A DNA stretch of 64,000 nt, taken from contig JAULSN010000002.1 of assembly GCA_033439765.1 (NCBI GenBank), positions 6,386,001 to 6,450,000 of the forward strand. The letters run 5' to 3'. The notes under the pieces were generated by a model that saw only the letters and a program-made list of their open reading frames with translations, was not told the origin of the DNA and did no database searches. Positions 51,401 to 62,254 of the stretch are shown here, piece by piece (position 1 is the stretch's first letter; each line of letters begins with the position of its first letter). Source of the DNA: Lasiosphaeria ovina (Eukaryota > Ascomycota > Sordariomycetes > Sordariales > Lasiosphaeriaceae). Made by a program: the position numbers and the translations under genes.

Positions 51401-52746
51401 CGTACCTGGCAAGATCGACACATCACGACGGCAACATAATTGTCACGACTGACGACATGGGCATCATTAAGGTTTTCCGCCAGGACTGCGCTTATGCCAA
51501 GCGCAGACACGACAGCTGGGATACCGGCAGCACCTTCAGCCGCAAGCTGACTACTCATAGCGGTGCCTTTGTTGGGGGAGGCATAGGGCGCAGCGTCAGC
51601 GTCCTTACCCGGACAAGCGCTGGCAGCGCCGCGCACAGCAGGAGAGGGTCTCTCAGCCAGTCGATGGGGCCGATTGCGATGGGATCTCCACAGCTAGGCG
51701 CCGTCGGTGCAAACTCGGACCGCATATTGAGCTGGCGCCAGGATATCGAGAACGGAGGCAATCGGCGCACGAGTGCGACTACCACGGGCGAAGGGGCGCG
51801 CAGTGAGCGCTCTCTGAGCCCAACCAAGGCAACCAGGACTCCCCTCAGTTCCAGCGCCATCAACCTGGCCAGTGACGCAAGAAAGCAACCGTACGGGGGG
51901 TCATCGCCGGCCGCGAATCGGATACACAGCACCCTGACAAGTCCGACAGCGAGCGTGTTCAGCACGCCAGAAAAGCTGCCCATGCGGGTCGTAAAAGAGA
52001 GGGACAGGAAAGAGATGAAGGAAAAGGAGAAGGACGAAACCCCGCCAAAAGAGGAAGAAGAGGAGGTGATACCGGGCTTACCCACACCGAGTTTTACCTT
52101 TCGCCCTGCCGACGACGACGACGCGCTGCGGCTCGATCCGGCAGGAGCCAGCTACTCCTTCTGGAACCTGAACCGGTGGCGCGGCATGACGGGATTTAGA
52201 ACAAGCTCGGCCTCGTCGGCCCAGGGACAGGCGGCAGGCCAAGGACACAACGGCAGCAGCGGTAGCCCGGCCTCCAAGTCGCGAAGTCCTCTCGAGGGGT
52301 CAAGCGACGAGAGAGAGCCCGACAAGGAGGCGCAGCAACAGGACAAAGCTTCCCGCCGGCAGAGCGCGGGCGTGTTCGCGCCCAGACCAGGAGGCGACGA
52401 CACGACGGCGAGCCGCAGAAAATCCCTTCCCCAGTCCGTGCAGGGTCCCCGGGGCACCGATGAAAACCTTGTACCAAAAATTAGCATCCCTGGCGGCGTC
52501 GAGAACCCGGTGCAGTCGCGGCGCGAGGGCTCGCCATACCGCCACCTCTGGAGCCGCGGCAACTCATACGCCAGCCGTCTGAGCTCGGATCTCAGCAGCG
52601 AGATTGAGGAGGAGGACGACGGGCCCGAGTCTATTGGCGAGGAAGTCAAGTGCAAAAAGTGCGGCGCCGGCGCGTTCAAGGCCAGGAAGATTGCCGGCCG
52701 CCAACGGCTGAGCTGCGGCCGCTGCGGCACGCTCGTCGATGAATGA
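48495..52746 (+). CDS. WDR44-like WD40-repeat protein with C-terminal zinc ribbon (4 exons, about 1190 aa)
   Basis: Proposed exons are 48495-48599, 48909-49280, 49540-49703 and 49815-52746. The last two junctions are strong: exon 3 encodes HIFMRTNTDHSIPPRLR and exon 4 opens with GPSFLSRLSM, both typical of fungal WDR44 relatives. Exon 1 and its acceptor are less sure. WD repeats start near residue 337: GGAIWATEFSKDGKYLATAG, then HTGEVLDLSWSKNNFLLSSS, KDFVTRLAFHPRDDRFFLAG, PDLVTAVGFSPDGKTAIAG, and HDNACSQIAASFSDDGNYV. Ser/Thr-rich regions and a short zinc ribbon (KCKKCGAG...LSCGRCGT) follow. Human WDR44 binds Rab11 and works in recycling and ciliary traffic; the fungal protein probably acts in endosome/Golgi traffic. 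Exon 4 has two adjacent acceptors (AAGTAG), which would change one Ser. Confidence 0.85.
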
Positions 52747-53789
52747 GACGTTTCTTGCTCTAACATGTTTAGAAATGCATGTGCCTTTGGATAGCGGTGT
52801 CGTCGGATCTTAGTCTCAGGCTATGGTGCGAGGCTTGGCTTGGCTTGCCTTGTAAACCGCGGCTTGGTGTAACGCGGCATGGGCATTTGGAAGGGGTTGT
52901 GTTTGGCATATATAGCATACATAGTCTGTCTGACTTGTGGCGCGCGGGCGTTCTCGGGAGCTTCGGTTCACTTGGCAACGCTGACGAAGATGATGATGGG
53001 TTTGAGTCTTTTGGAGTTTTGAGGGATTATGATACCACAGAGCGCGCATAGCACAGCACGGCACACGAAAATATTTCGCATTGCATTACATACAGCATAC
53101 GGTATTGGCATACGGGTGGAGTCTTGTTTGTCTCGTTGCTGCGTTGCTGCGTTGCTGCGTTGCATAAAGCAGGGCAGGCTAGCGGGCAACCAGGGAGTGC
53201 GACTATCGTTTATGACAAATAGGGCATGCACATACTTGCCTGTAGGCTTATTCGGTATATATAGGTTTATTTATACATGTTGCAGTGGCACAATGCGTGC
53301 AAGGTGATTTAGCTTGTCTGTCTACTCGGTGTCAACTTTTCCTGTCAGGAAGTAGGATATTAATTACGTCGTAAACGAGTACACGGGTGGATGGCTTATT
53401 AAAGGAGAGGGACGGAAATGCGTGTCTGCTGTAGGAAAAGGGATGGTCACGTCATACTCATACTCATGCTCGAATCAAGAAGGATATCATGTAGCCGGTA
53501 ATAGCTCCATTATTGGCGGATATCGGGTTGATGTTTTTTTTGGGGGGTTTTTTTTGCTATCTGCTTTTCTGGGTTATTTCCGTCGTCTCGCTGTAGGCGC
53601 TCGTGTTCGCCCACTTCTCTCGTCATCCTCGTCGCGCTGCATAGGAAAGGGGGAGTCGTTAGCAAGGCGAAGGAGAATCGTGGGCGGACTGTGGGACTTC
53701 CGAGGGCCATTGTCTGTTGCGTTGCTGATCGTGCTGGACTTAGACCTAGGGGAACGAGTCCTTGCAGAGTTGATTGGCAGGTAGGCGCT
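52747..53789. other. Convergent intergenic region
   Basis: 1 kb between the 3' ends of the WD40 and thioredoxin genes. Contains an 8-bp tandem repeat and T/G tracts near 53536-53556. No gene is seen. Confidence 0.5.
53134..53163. repeat. 8-bp tandem repeat CGTTGCTG (3.75 copies)
   Basis: Perfect units in the 3' flank of the WD40 gene. Confidence 0.85.
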
Positions 53790-54411
53790 CTAGGTCTGTT
53801 TTGTTGGTGGAGAGTTAGCATATCGGACTGGTGGACGGAGTGTTTTGTCTTCTCTTGTCTCGCCATGCCTCGCCGGCACCGGACGGAAACGACGGGAGAG
53901 GGGTAGACTTGCGCCAAACACGTACCTGCTTCTCTTCAGCTTTCTCCTCCGCCGCAGCCTCGGTCTCAGTCGCAGCCTCAGCTTCGGGCTCAACCTCAGC
54001 GACACCGACGATGCGCGCCAGCTTGCCGAGCTCCTCGGCGATGAGCATCAAGTTGCGCGGGTCCGCCCCGCGCAACAGCGTGACCTTGCCGTCGTCGGTA
54101 GCCACAACAGCGGGGCCCTTGGCGCGGCCGCCGACGTCGACGCCGGCGGGCTCGCCGTCCTCGAGGAATAGGAACGATGGCATGGCGCTGATGCCGAACG
54201 CCTGCGCCACGTCGCGCGCCTCCTCCACGTCCACCTTGCCAAACGCCAGCGCGCCGGCCACCCCGTGCTTGCCCGCCAGTGTCTTGTAGATGGGCGCGAT
54301 CGCCTTGCACGGCGGGCACCACTCCGCCCAGAAGTCCAGCACCACATACTTATTGGCTGCTGTGAGCGTTTTGAGCTCGTCCATGCTGCTTACCGCGACA
54401 GGCTCCGTCAT
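53790..54411 (-). CDS. Thioredoxin-fold protein (2 exons, 163 aa)
   Basis: Exon 1 is 54411-53926. The classical thioredoxin active site WCPPC is at residues 31-35 (LDFWAEWCPPCKAIAPIY) and the cis-Pro is Pro78 (SAMPSFLF). The core spans about 1-110. A Glu/Ala-rich tail follows, a variant seen in filamentous fungi. A GTACGT donor at 53925 and a strong 3' site (branch TGCTAAC, ACAG) at 53797-53796 join to a coding exon of only six nucleotides, 53795-53790 (Thr then TAG). If the intron is kept, translation reads 36 more residues and ends at 53815. WCPPC replaces the usual WCGPC; this raises the redox potential and may give less reducing power than standard thioredoxin. A cytosolic disulfide reductase is likely. 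Confidence 0.88.
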
Positions 54412-57400
54412 TGTTGCGGTGTGTGGGGGGTTCGTGTCTTGAAAGGGGGGTTGTTTTGTTGGGATTTGATGCGACGCGTTGAACGGCGAAAAAGAGGGAG
54501 GGTCGCTGTTGCCTCCCGCCGAGGTTTCGCTTTTTTGAGATGTTCAGAGGACGCGACCTGGGATGAAGCGATTTCGGACGTGCTCTTGCTCCTGCTGTTC
54601 GCTCTTGTTGACTTTGGCGGTGGCAGTCGGCGGCAGTCGGAGGGAACCTGCGGGGTTCGAAATGCGCCCGTTGTTTATTTATAGCTTCGCTTGCCAGAGC
54701 TCTGCGCGTTCAGTCCAATTCGCACGCTGCGTTGCTCGTTCTGATTGGTCGCCGCGTGTTCATTAGTTATCACTTTTCGTCCCTGCGCTCGACCCGGCCT
54801 GCTAAAAGCGCACTAGTGCGGGTCAAAGCGGGGCGCCGAAGACGCGTTTCCCGGGGCGCATTAGATAGATTTGGGTCAGCCCGATGCGGGTTCGGGCGTT
54901 GGACCGCAGTGTTGGGAAGACGTTTGGACGTTTTTTATTCCTGTCTCTGCTCGAAACAAGCATGCGGGTATGTTTGACCGAGAACTGGACGGTCGGAACT
55001 CGGCCACTGAAGTACCTTAGCCTAATGTTTCCACAATCTGATGTTGCCCTCGCACCCAGAAACAGCGCGCTGAAATTACGGATCGATGCGCCATGTTGTG
55101 CATGACAGGCAGCTGGGCCTCCTGCGGCCGCCTTAACCCCTGTAAGCAGCCCCGACTTGTCGGCGCACCCTCAGGGTCACACTGTCACACAGCAGACACC
55201 GGCCAGGGTCGTTGTTTCTTTGCGACAACGTCACCTCCCCGCATACCGGCATGTGATGAATATGGTGGAGGCTTATGAACCAGGTTCTACGGGTTCTGTT
55301 GGTTTTGGGCAACGTTGATGACAAGCCGTATCGCGTAACTATCTTGGTAGTCTAGAACTAGCAGGGAATGAGAAGGCTTGTTGATATCTTTCTTGCAGTC
55401 AACAAGAGTCCATTAAACAAGTGAAAATGCAGTTGGCAACAGGGGGTGGCCATCTGATATTGAGAAGATTCACAGAACCAGCTGATAAAAGTGTATTCAT
55501 ATGCCCATGAGTCAAGTTTACCAGCTCCGGGTTAGATGTCGCATCATAATTAGTTCAAGCCGCGTGTTTGGATCGCGTGTCTTCGTCATATTTTGAGTCA
55601 TTGTGTTGAGTTGGATGTTATTCTTGAAAGATTTCAAGACATCTTGAGCTTATGGTATGTGGCGAGATAGAACCAAGCCATGAGTGCTGTGGTGTCCCTG
55701 GAGAAAATTTGAGATGTCTAGCTGAGGCCCCCGAACATATTGGTCACTCGGTTGTAGTACTTGATTCTCCATCCGAGTCCTGCTGTATCTCAGCTGCTAG
55801 GCAATGAGTATTATGTCGTTTATCGTAATTACTCAACTACCGACCGTGGTGTCGTTGCGGTTTCCTGGGATCCGAATTCTCCTGGCTCCTCAAATCTCGC
55901 CATTGAAGTCGATCTGACAGAAGCAAATGATTCCCATGTTTAATCCGACCAGGCTTCTCAACATGTCCTCAGAGCCTGCTGGTATGCCTCTGTCGTCCCA
56001 GGTGGTCTCATGTTAACACCACGGATATAATTCCTGTTTGTCTTTGATTCTCGCCCATTTCTTGGCATGTCCCCCAATATGCACTTGAAGCCCGCCCGCC
56101 GCCACAGCGCAGCGGGAAGGGAGGGCTGGGTGTTTCACGACAAACAACAATGACGCCGACTCGCCTCTTGCGGCTCGATCCATTTGTCGAGACAGGAATC
56201 CGGGCCAACGCCAGCGCTTCTGTCCGCCGGGCCAGTCGTGATCGGCAAGGGGGCTTGGGATGCAACAGTCGCAGCCGCCAGAGAACAAGAGAAAGTGCGC
56301 ACACTGTCCAATCGGCGGCTGTTTCAGCTTGTTTTTTTTTTTTTTCTTTCTTTCTTTTTTCTATTCCTGGCTGCGTGTCTTGGCTTGTCCGAGTCCGGGC
56401 TTGCTGGAAGAAGCCGAGTAAGTTAGGGTACTTTTGGTTTTCGTCCCAACTCGGGCGGTGCGGCCCCGGTCCCCAAAATCATATTTGCGGGCGATATTGG
56501 CGCTTCGTCCCTCCGTGTCGGGGTGCACGTCTGATCGCGAGGCTAAGCCAGGCCGATCACCCCAGCAAACAGTCCTTTTTTCCCCCAGTCGGCGCTTATT
56601 AGTCGTCCACGGATTAAGCAAGCACACTTTCTCTCTCACACACACATGGGCGCACACGCACACACACCCACATCTTATTCTGTCATTTTCTTTTTCCTTT
56701 TCTGTCTGTAGCCGACCACCCCACCACCTCCGCCCCCCGGCCCCCCTGGGTGGAGGGCTCGGCTGTGCCTCACAAAATTTCCGAGCATTGCCGGCGGGCT
56801 GTAATAGGTTCCAGGTAGCGTCCCAAATGAGCGAGCCCTGGCCAGGATGGATCGAGGCAAGCAAACATATGCACGTCTCGCTCAGCTCTGTTGGGTAGGT
56901 AATTACCTAGCCGGGCCGTCCTGGCCTCAAAGCTGTCAGCAACGCACGCACGCACAGCAGCATCCTGCACGCCGATCCTTGCATGTACGGCGCTGCGAGC
57001 TTGGGACCACTGATTGACGAGAAACAATTTCTTGTTTGTTTCCGCTGCCCCCACTTGTTCGCGCCTTGCCCTGCGGCTCTGCGGTGGGTGTACAAGATCC
57101 TCAACAGGCCCAATCGGGTGCGGCGAGAGTGCAACGTCCCTTTTTTTTCTTTTTCGGTGAGGGATGTGGCTGGGAAGAGGGGGGTGTGGAATTGGGTGTG
57201 AGTGAGATGGACAGCCGCCACGCATTGCGCTTGTTTGATTACCCCCTGCACCGTTTCGCCCCCCCTTTTTTCTGGACTTTTTTTCTTCTTTTGTTTCCTC
57301 GGGGTCACGTCACGTCCTGGACTAGCCACCCAGCTACCCCCCTGGCTGTGTCGGGATACACTACGTGCGTACCTGCCTTACACTGCACCACCTACGCCGG

Positions 57401-58426
57401 CCCGGAGGTGTGGAGACAGGCGAGGGCGGAGGCTGCCCACTTCCAGCTACTCTTGTCCTTGTTGGGTTGTGATTCCTACCTCTCACATCACAATCATCAC
57501 ACTTACACAACACCCGACGGCGGCTGTGGTCCGCGGGAGGCACGCTTGCTGGAAGGGTAGGCACTCCCAGTCCAAAACCTCCATCTTAAGCGCCCTCCGC
57601 AGCTGCTGCTACCTCGTCTCGTCTCCCGTGCGAGTTCCGCCGCCGTCACAAACATGTTGCAAGGTCAACGGCTCCCTCCCCCAACAAGCCACCCGGATGG
57701 CTGGCACAGCCAGCGAGACGCTGGAGCCGCTCGAGCTTGCCACTAGCGTATCATTCACCGTGGCCCGCACTGCCAATGGTTTCTGTCGTCCGTGGCTGGG
57801 GGAGCCAGCTCTCACTTTGCCGTCGACGGTGATGGGCCACCAGTCCGGCGACTCGCCCGCCCATCCTTGCCCACCCTTCACCTTGGGCAGCAGACGGCAC
57901 TAAGACCCGGAGGGACTGCTCGCTCGCCGACTGCCGAGAAACGACTGGTCACCGCGTCGCCGTCGTGCTGGCCTTGTTTGTTGCCGGGAGGCGTCGTGAC
58001 TCTGCGCGCGGCCAGCCAGGACGACTCGTTGGTACCGCTCTCGCCATGTGAGATGTGACGAGCAAAGCGGCGACTCTCCGCCAGAGGATACCGTGGATGT
58101 TGTTGTCTAGGTGAAACCGCGGCGGCAACCCCCTTTGCGACGCTGTGAGAATGGGATTGTAGATGGTGGATGGTGGATGGCGAGGGACGGAGACGACGAG
58201 TATAAAATGGAATGGACGATGCAGGAATTCAAACACAGATATCGTCGTCGCAGCACGGAAAGCAGACGGCGATACAGGACAGTCTCTCATCTCATAGACT
58301 TGTTGAGTTCCGACGCAGAACGTATCCACACCGTTGCTCCACCCAGCGTCCCAGCCAGCAAGCGTCCCCTCAGACAGCCTGTTGACAAGCACAAGTCGGT
58401 CCGGCAAAAGCAGCAACAACTCCACC
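54412..58426. other. 4-kb gene-free region
   Basis: The region contains the thioredoxin promoter on the left and the amidoligase promoter on the right. Between them are T-tract and TTTC-type runs near 56331-56360 and CA-type microsatellites near 56637-56670. No ORF resembles a protein family. I scanned both strands for tRNA-like folds and saw none. Long CT-rich leaders are possible (56700-57600). Confidence 0.5.
58201..58208 (+). promoter_or_regulatory. TATA box of the amidoligase-like gene
   Basis: TATAAAAT lies 226 bases before the ATG, with a CA/AG-rich leader between. Confidence 0.5.
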
Positions 58427-59493
58427 ATGGCCAGCCAGAACGCGTTCCAGTTCGGCGTCGAGATCGAGCTGCTGCTGGGCAGCCGCAAGAAAGCGTACGG
58501 CAGCTGGAAGGCGCTGGCCAAGGACCTCAGCAAGCGGCTGGCCAAGGCGGGCGTGGCCAACCACGTCAACGAGGCCAACGACAAGTCGCCCGACAACTAC
58601 CGCGAGTGGTCCATCGCGCCCGAGGTTACCATCCCGAGCCAGCCGGCCAAGAACCTGTGTTAGTCCACGTCCCCCTTTCCCTATATATCAACCCCCCCTC
58701 CCCCCCCCCTCCCTCCCAACACATACGAAACTAACACTCCCCGCCCGCAGTCGGCCTCGAGCTCGTTAGCCCCGTCTACCCCGTGTACGCCTACTGGGCG
58801 GCCGACCTCGACGCCATCTTCGCGACCCTGCGCGCATCCTTCAGCCTCACGGCATCACCACACTGCTCAACGCACGTGCACGTGAGCCGCGCCGGCGAGC
58901 GCGGGCCGCTGTTGGCTACGGACCTGGCCGCGCTGGCCAAAGCCGCGCTGTATTACGAGCCGGCGCTGGACGTGCTGGTGCCGGCAGGCCGCCGCGGCAC
59001 CGCCGCGTACTGGTGCCAGAGCAACCGCGCCAACCCGGCGCTCGCCGGCCGCGGGCTCGCCGAGTGCCTGGCCGTGGTCGATGCTGTGTCTGGCGACGCG
59101 CGAGCGGTTGTCGAGGCCGTGAATCTCTTCCCCGCCGGCTCGGCGTATGGCCGCGCCCATGGCAAGCTGAAGGATTTCATCCGCGGCAAGGTGTACAAGT
59201 GGGACTTTACGGGAATGTTGCAGAGCAGTGGCGGTGGTGGTGCGAGGGGCACTGTCGAGTTCCGCCAGGCCCCGGGCAGTTTGGTTACTGATGACGCTGC
59301 CGCGTGGGTTACGCTCGCCGTGGCGTTTGTGGTCGGTGCCACGGCTACCGGTGCGCGGCTGGGCGGTCCTGAGGTTGATGTCACGGGTGGCGCAGGCCCC
59401 GATGAGCTGTGGGCGCTGCTGGCTGCCGGTGCGGAGGCGCTGGGCTGGGAAAGTCTCGGTGCCGTTGAGGGGCTGTTTGCGCGCCGGGCTTGA
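58427..59493 (+). CDS. Putative amidoligase (Amidoligase_2 family), 2 exons, 324 aa
   Basis: Exons are 58427-58658 and 58751-59493 (GTTAGT donor, phase 1). The start is the Met in good context (CCACCATGG). The N-terminus FQFGVEIELLLG has the G-x-E-x-E that binds magnesium/ATP in carboxylate-amine ligases. The SPHCSTHVHVSRAG segment (HVHVS at about 119-123) and the VEFRQAPGS segment (about 246-254) are the other two family marks. Relatives form amide bonds between a carboxylate and an amine at the cost of ATP. In bacteria they sit in peptide-tagging and cell-wall operons; in fungi they are common but uncharacterised. No obvious peptide substrate gene lies next to it. No signal peptide, so a cytosolic place is likely. 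Confidence 0.88.
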
Positions 59494-59940
59494 CTTGCGT
59501 TTCTCGTTTTATCCACAGTTGCGAGTCATCGTCATGTCTTGTCTATCTGCGATTTTTGGCTCTGGCTGACAGGCCCCATATGTTGACCGTCGAGTTGTCG
59601 CTCCATTATCTATAGCTGTTAGTGTTTACTTATCCGAAGTCAAGACAATATTCACTCGCCCCTTTTACCTTGCTCGGAATGTTCACCTGGTTCGATCACT
59701 TGTCCGAAACAGAAGTTCAGATGCCAGATCCACAAATACCGTCTGAACTTTACCTGCCGGCAAGGTTCATCTCCTTGTAGAGCAAGGTTCCACCGTACAT
59801 GAGATCACGTATTGTAGATCTCCAGTGTCCAGTCTCCACAACGGTTCCGACAAACTCTACCACGCAGATCCGCCCAACCGGCTCCGTATCAGCCTGGATT
59901 CAACCCACAGTCTACAACAAAGACAAGCACGATCGTTCAA

Positions 59941-60013
59941 GCCCGACTAGCTCAATCGGTAGAGCGTGAGACTCTTAATCTCAAGGTTGTGGGTTCGACC
60001 CCCACGTCGGGCT
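59941..60013 (+). tRNA. tRNA-Lys(CTT), intronless
   Basis: Perfect acceptor pairing GCCCGAC/GTCGGGC with T discriminator, normal D-arm, anticodon loop CTCTTAA with CTT, and standard T-loop TTCGACC. The gene is 73 nt. Its close relative at 10876-10954 differs by a short intron and three substitutions. Confidence 0.95.
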
Positions 60014-60049
60014 CAATTCCCGTCTGATCCTCTTGTCAACAAAGCATTC

Positions 60050-60055
60050 TTTTTT
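60050..60055 (+). terminator. Pol III terminator of tRNA-Lys copy 2
   Basis: A T6 run begins about 37 nt after the tRNA 3' end, with further T-runs downstream. Confidence 0.65.
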
Positions 60056-60477
60056 GTTCCCTTTTCCTCTTTTTCTTTTTTTCAAGTTCTTTATAGCTAA
60101 CTACGGAAAATATTTAAGAAATAGTAACTTATAAACCACTAATGGCCATTTGCAACTAAATAAATTGCTGGAGGTTGCAACGTCAACTTGCAATCCCAAC
60201 TAGGAACCTGCTATGGACAGGTTGGTGTGAGGGTGTGTTTCATTTATTGGCGAATGGCCTGGCTCCAGCAAGAACGCAAACGACCACGGAAATGGAGAGT
60301 GTTCTAGGCCAAGGTCCTTTGTTGGTATTCCGCTCCTTGACGGATAAGAAATTGTTTGCTCGGCCCTGTTAGTCTATTTCCATTCTACTGGCAGTAATCC
60401 TGGGCGCTGTGCTTGCCCCTCGGTGGTCCGAGTATCTTCACCGCCGTAAAGAGAGTAATTACCCCGCTCAAGCAGCA

Positions 60478-60888
60478 TCACACAGATGGATTGGAAGAGC
60501 TTGCCCCAAGATTGTTGATGTAACTGAGATAGCAATTCCAGCCGAGTAGAATTGTGTTGACGACAATGACTCGCTGTTCCAACGGCACAAACCGGAAGTT
60601 GACGAGCTGAACAAACGGCCAAACCATCCAATTCCTCAGCAGAGCCGTAGTGTACGACTTCTCTAGCTTGTCTGATGGACTTGTTCCCTCCATTATTGAC
60701 ATGGAGCTCAAGAATACAAAGAGACCGGTCGGAGCGAAGAGAGATTGATCCACCGCGACGCGCGCAAACATCTCGAAATTTTTGTTCCGGAAGACAACTT
60801 TGTGTTGAGGAAACTTGAACCACGTCGAGACGGCAGGACGCCAGATCGCTTTTGAGATGCAAGGACCGTTAGGTAAGATATCAGCACT
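60478..60888 (-). pseudogene. 3' fragment of an Mpv17/PMP22-family gene
   Basis: The frame is open for 136 codons from a possible acceptor (CTCCAG ending at 60889) to the stop at 60478-60480. Clear family marks are RPAVSTWF, ARVAVDQSLFAPTG, SSMSIMEG, WMVWPFVQLVNFRFVP, LEQRVIVVNTILLGWNCYLS. The N-terminal 50-60 residues, with the first membrane helix and the start codon, are not found on the upstream 300 bp, and an in-frame TGA lies just above the acceptor. Family members are small four-helix proteins of the mitochondrial inner membrane or peroxisome that form channels. I infer a truncated relic at the edge of decayed DNA; an undetected distant first exon is the alternative. Confidence 0.6.
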
Positions 60889-61368
60889 CTGGAGTTTTCA
60901 ACCCCCCAAGCCTCAGCCAAAGTCGTGGAGCGTCACCGTCGGGTACCAGGATTTAGGTTTACATGCATGCTCAAGTCCCCTTCGCGACCCAGATGTTGTC
61001 CCGTAAAAGGAAAATGCTTGGGTAATCAACGTAAACTAATGTAGATAGCTCGTGGTACAAGATACACTCCTACCAATCTTTTACTAGGGCCTCAGTTTGG
61101 CCACCCACTACCCCGAATATCTGTCATATTTGCTTTGTCACGTCAACTACCCGTTGATAAGTTTGTTTACTGATCCTGCACGTCATATGATGACGTATTC
61201 CCTGTACATTGTTGCCATGAGCCACGCGTCATTTTAAGAGGCAGGAGAAAGAAGCCAAAGCTAGGTCGCTAAGAAAGCGCGGTATTTTTTAAGTGTTCTT
61301 TCGTTTTCCCATGCGGTTAGCTATAACGGGAAAATTGTACAAGTGGCCCGAGCAGCGCCGCCAAGACT

Positions 61369-61419
61369 TCGGGACACCCTCAAAGTGTCCCGAGACTTAG
61401 CAAGAGTAACTCGGGTTAC
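61369..61419. repeat. Two adjacent hairpin-forming palindromes
   Basis: Arms TCGGGACAC (61369-61377) and GTGTCCCGA (61385-61393) pair perfectly over 9 bp with a 7-base loop. GTAAC/GTTAC follow at 61406-61419 with a TCGG loop. Related CCCGAG/CTCGGG words recur in the surrounding 90 bp. Confidence 0.6.
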
Positions 61420-61596
61420 GAAAATTTTAGATGGATATTCTGCTTACCCCCATAGTACATAGTTAGGTACTTAGTTTCGCCAAGTAAGCAATTACATTCT
61501 TTACTTCAATCACTAGAAAGGCAATCCTTTTTAAATTATAGGAAAATTATACTATTAAACTAGCTGTCACGGCAGGTGCTGCAGTGGCCATATATA

Positions 61597-61684
61597 GCCC
61601 ACTACGGTCGCAAGTAGGTAACTTGCGATTCTAGACATCCTTTTGGAAGGTTGGCGCAGTGGTGTATAGTGGGCCCACTGAGCT
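61597..61684. repeat. Nested inverted-repeat element
   Basis: The outer arms are GCCCACTA (61597-61604) and TAGTGGGC (61677-61684). Inside are CGCAAGT/ACTTGCG (61609-61627) and the short CCTT-TTGG-AAGG palindrome (61639-61650). The total of 88 bp folds into a three-part structure. No ORF is present. It could be a miniature inverted-repeat transposon remnant or a structured RNA. Confidence 0.5.
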
Positions 61685-62254
61685 CGCCGTCATACTAGCT
61701 TACTTCCTCCCGTCCCATCGTTAGAACCTCTCTTACCTATTCTCCCCTACAAACTTTTCACCACAAACAGACCAGGACCCACCCCCTAATCGTACCAAGT
61801 GTTGGATTGTAACACATACGAATATGTTCTGAAAGCTTCTCACGGCATTCATCCCTTCCCTGCCGTCTCTCAGCCTTGCTTCGTCGCGTTAACAACGAAC
61901 GCCATCTTATCGATGAAAGCTGCTCTGACAAGACCATGTAGAGAGCACGAATTGGTAGATATAAAATTTGAACTGACGGTGCAAAGTCCATGTTTTGGGC
62001 TACCAAGCTACAAGTTTGGACAACCCGAATTTGGTCTCTTCGTTTGGAGCCGAGAAATCGGCCTAGAAATTAAGCGCGAGCCGTCATCTAGCCCTCCGTT
62101 GAAAACTCGTAGGCAGCAGTGACAGGTAAATCGGATATAGCGATAAGAGTACGCGTTTAGTCCACTATAAGTAGCGCTTGGCTATTATCATATCCTTTAT
62201 TTGCTATCCTGACTCTCCCTGGTTTACGTTTGCCCCTGGATATCCTTCAACGCC

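Larger units (their letters stand above)
59494..60477. other. Region downstream of the amidoligase gene with a tRNA
   Basis: Contains the canonical tRNA-Lys at 59941-60013. Otherwise no gene. From 60100 on the AT content rises and repeats or relics begin. Confidence 0.5.

Noticed and set aside
57202..57903. 233-codon ORF on the plus strand in the 4-kb gene-free region
   Set aside because: The content is driven by CT-rich DNA and shows no domain, no splice support and no start context; likely part of a leader.
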